Source: Herpetosiphonaceae bacterium
GTDB lineage: Bacteria > Chloroflexota > Chloroflexia > Chloroflexales > Kallotenuaceae
Length of the DNA: 5,895 nucleotides
Assembly: GCA_030147335.1 (NCBI GenBank)
Contig: JASKZZ010000126.1
Span: 1-5,895 of the forward strand
Direction: 5' to 3'
Below the pieces are notes generated by a model. The model worked only from the letters and a program-made list of their open reading frames with translations. It made no database searches and had not been told where the DNA came from. The translations under genes were made by a program, and so were the position numbers. Each line of letters opens with the position of its first letter. Position 1 is the first letter of the stretch. Positions 5,705-5,895 of the stretch are shown here, piece after piece.

Positions 5705-5733
5705 ACCGAAACAACGTGTCAATTGAGGAACAT

Positions 5734-5895
5734 ATGAAACAGATTGTGCGAAAAACGCTGTTGCTGACAAGCGTTCTGTGGATGGCGCTACTAGCGGCAT
5801 GTGGCAGTGCGCCGGTCGAGGTAGCGACCAGCACGGCGCCAATAACAACCACTACCGAAGTACGTGCAACCTCGGCGCCGAGTGCAACCAGCGCT
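5734..5895 (+). CDS. Predicted lipoprotein, 3' end outside window
   Basis: 54 codons are visible and the frame runs off the window. The N-terminus is a lipoprotein signal: basic Lys2, Arg6 and Lys7, a hydrophobic stretch from about 8 to 20, and the lipobox LAAC with Cys23, where the lipid would be attached after cleavage by signal peptidase II. The residues after Cys23 (GSAPVEVATSTAPITTTT) are a Thr/Ala/Ser/Pro-rich flexible tether of the kind common in surface lipoproteins and ABC solute-binding proteins of Chloroflexota. The functional domain is not visible, so no substrate can be named. The start is firm: GAGGAA (5725-5730) just before ATG 5734. Confidence 0.78.
   Translation, partial: MKQIVRKTLLLTSVLWMALLAACGSAPVEVATSTAPITTTTEVRATSAPSATSA

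Noticed and set aside
5559..5852. A 97-codon minus-strand frame over the lipoprotein start
   Set aside because: It is antisense to a clear lipoprotein signal sequence, overlaps the tRNA -35 element, and shows no motif.

Overview
The window looks like a chromosomal housekeeping region of a mid-GC bacterium, most likely a Chloroflexota member of the Herpetosiphon/Chloroflexia type. That assignment is inference. It rests on the Ala/Thr/Pro-rich lipoprotein tether, separate CYTH and CHAD proteins near a Ppx/GppA phosphatase, and the overall gene style. No mobile element, CRISPR array or rRNA is visible.

Layout. (1) 2-862 (+): the 3' three quarters of homogentisate 1,2-dioxygenase, cut by the window start. 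(2) 939-968: a strong hairpin that can end transcription from both sides. (3) 990-1472 (-): a small zinc-ribbon membrane protein. (4) 1473-1643: a divergent intergenic region with clustered GATAC/GTATC half-sites. (5) 1644-2261 and 2332-3405 (+): a CYTH triphosphatase-family protein, then a CHAD-domain protein, with a hairpin between them. (6) 3445-3471: a terminator between convergent genes. (7) 3480-5033 (-): a Ppx/GppA-family phosphatase with an HD-type C-terminal region. It is preceded by, and overlaps, a 47-codon single-pass membrane protein gene (5033-5176) that is easily missed. (8) 5271-5350: two consecutive terminators. (9) 5354-5521 (-): two alanine tRNA genes, anticodons GGC and CGC, each with an encoded CCA and served by a near-perfect sigma70 promoter at 5534-5562. 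(10) 5576-5704 (+): a doubtful 42-codon ORF. (11) 5734-5895 (+): the start of a lipoprotein gene, cut by the window end.

How it fits together. The centre (1644-5176) reads as a polyphosphate neighbourhood. CYTH enzymes act on triphosphate or polyphosphate chains, CHAD domains bind polyphosphate, and Ppx/GppA hydrolyses polyphosphate or pppGpp. The two halves are convergent, so they are separate transcription units. The least described element is the 47-aa membrane protein, whose stop codon overlaps the ppx start. It could be translationally coupled to the phosphatase and might place it at the membrane; that role is inference. The dioxygenase (tyrosine/phenylalanine breakdown), the tRNAs and the lipoprotein appear to be unrelated neighbours.
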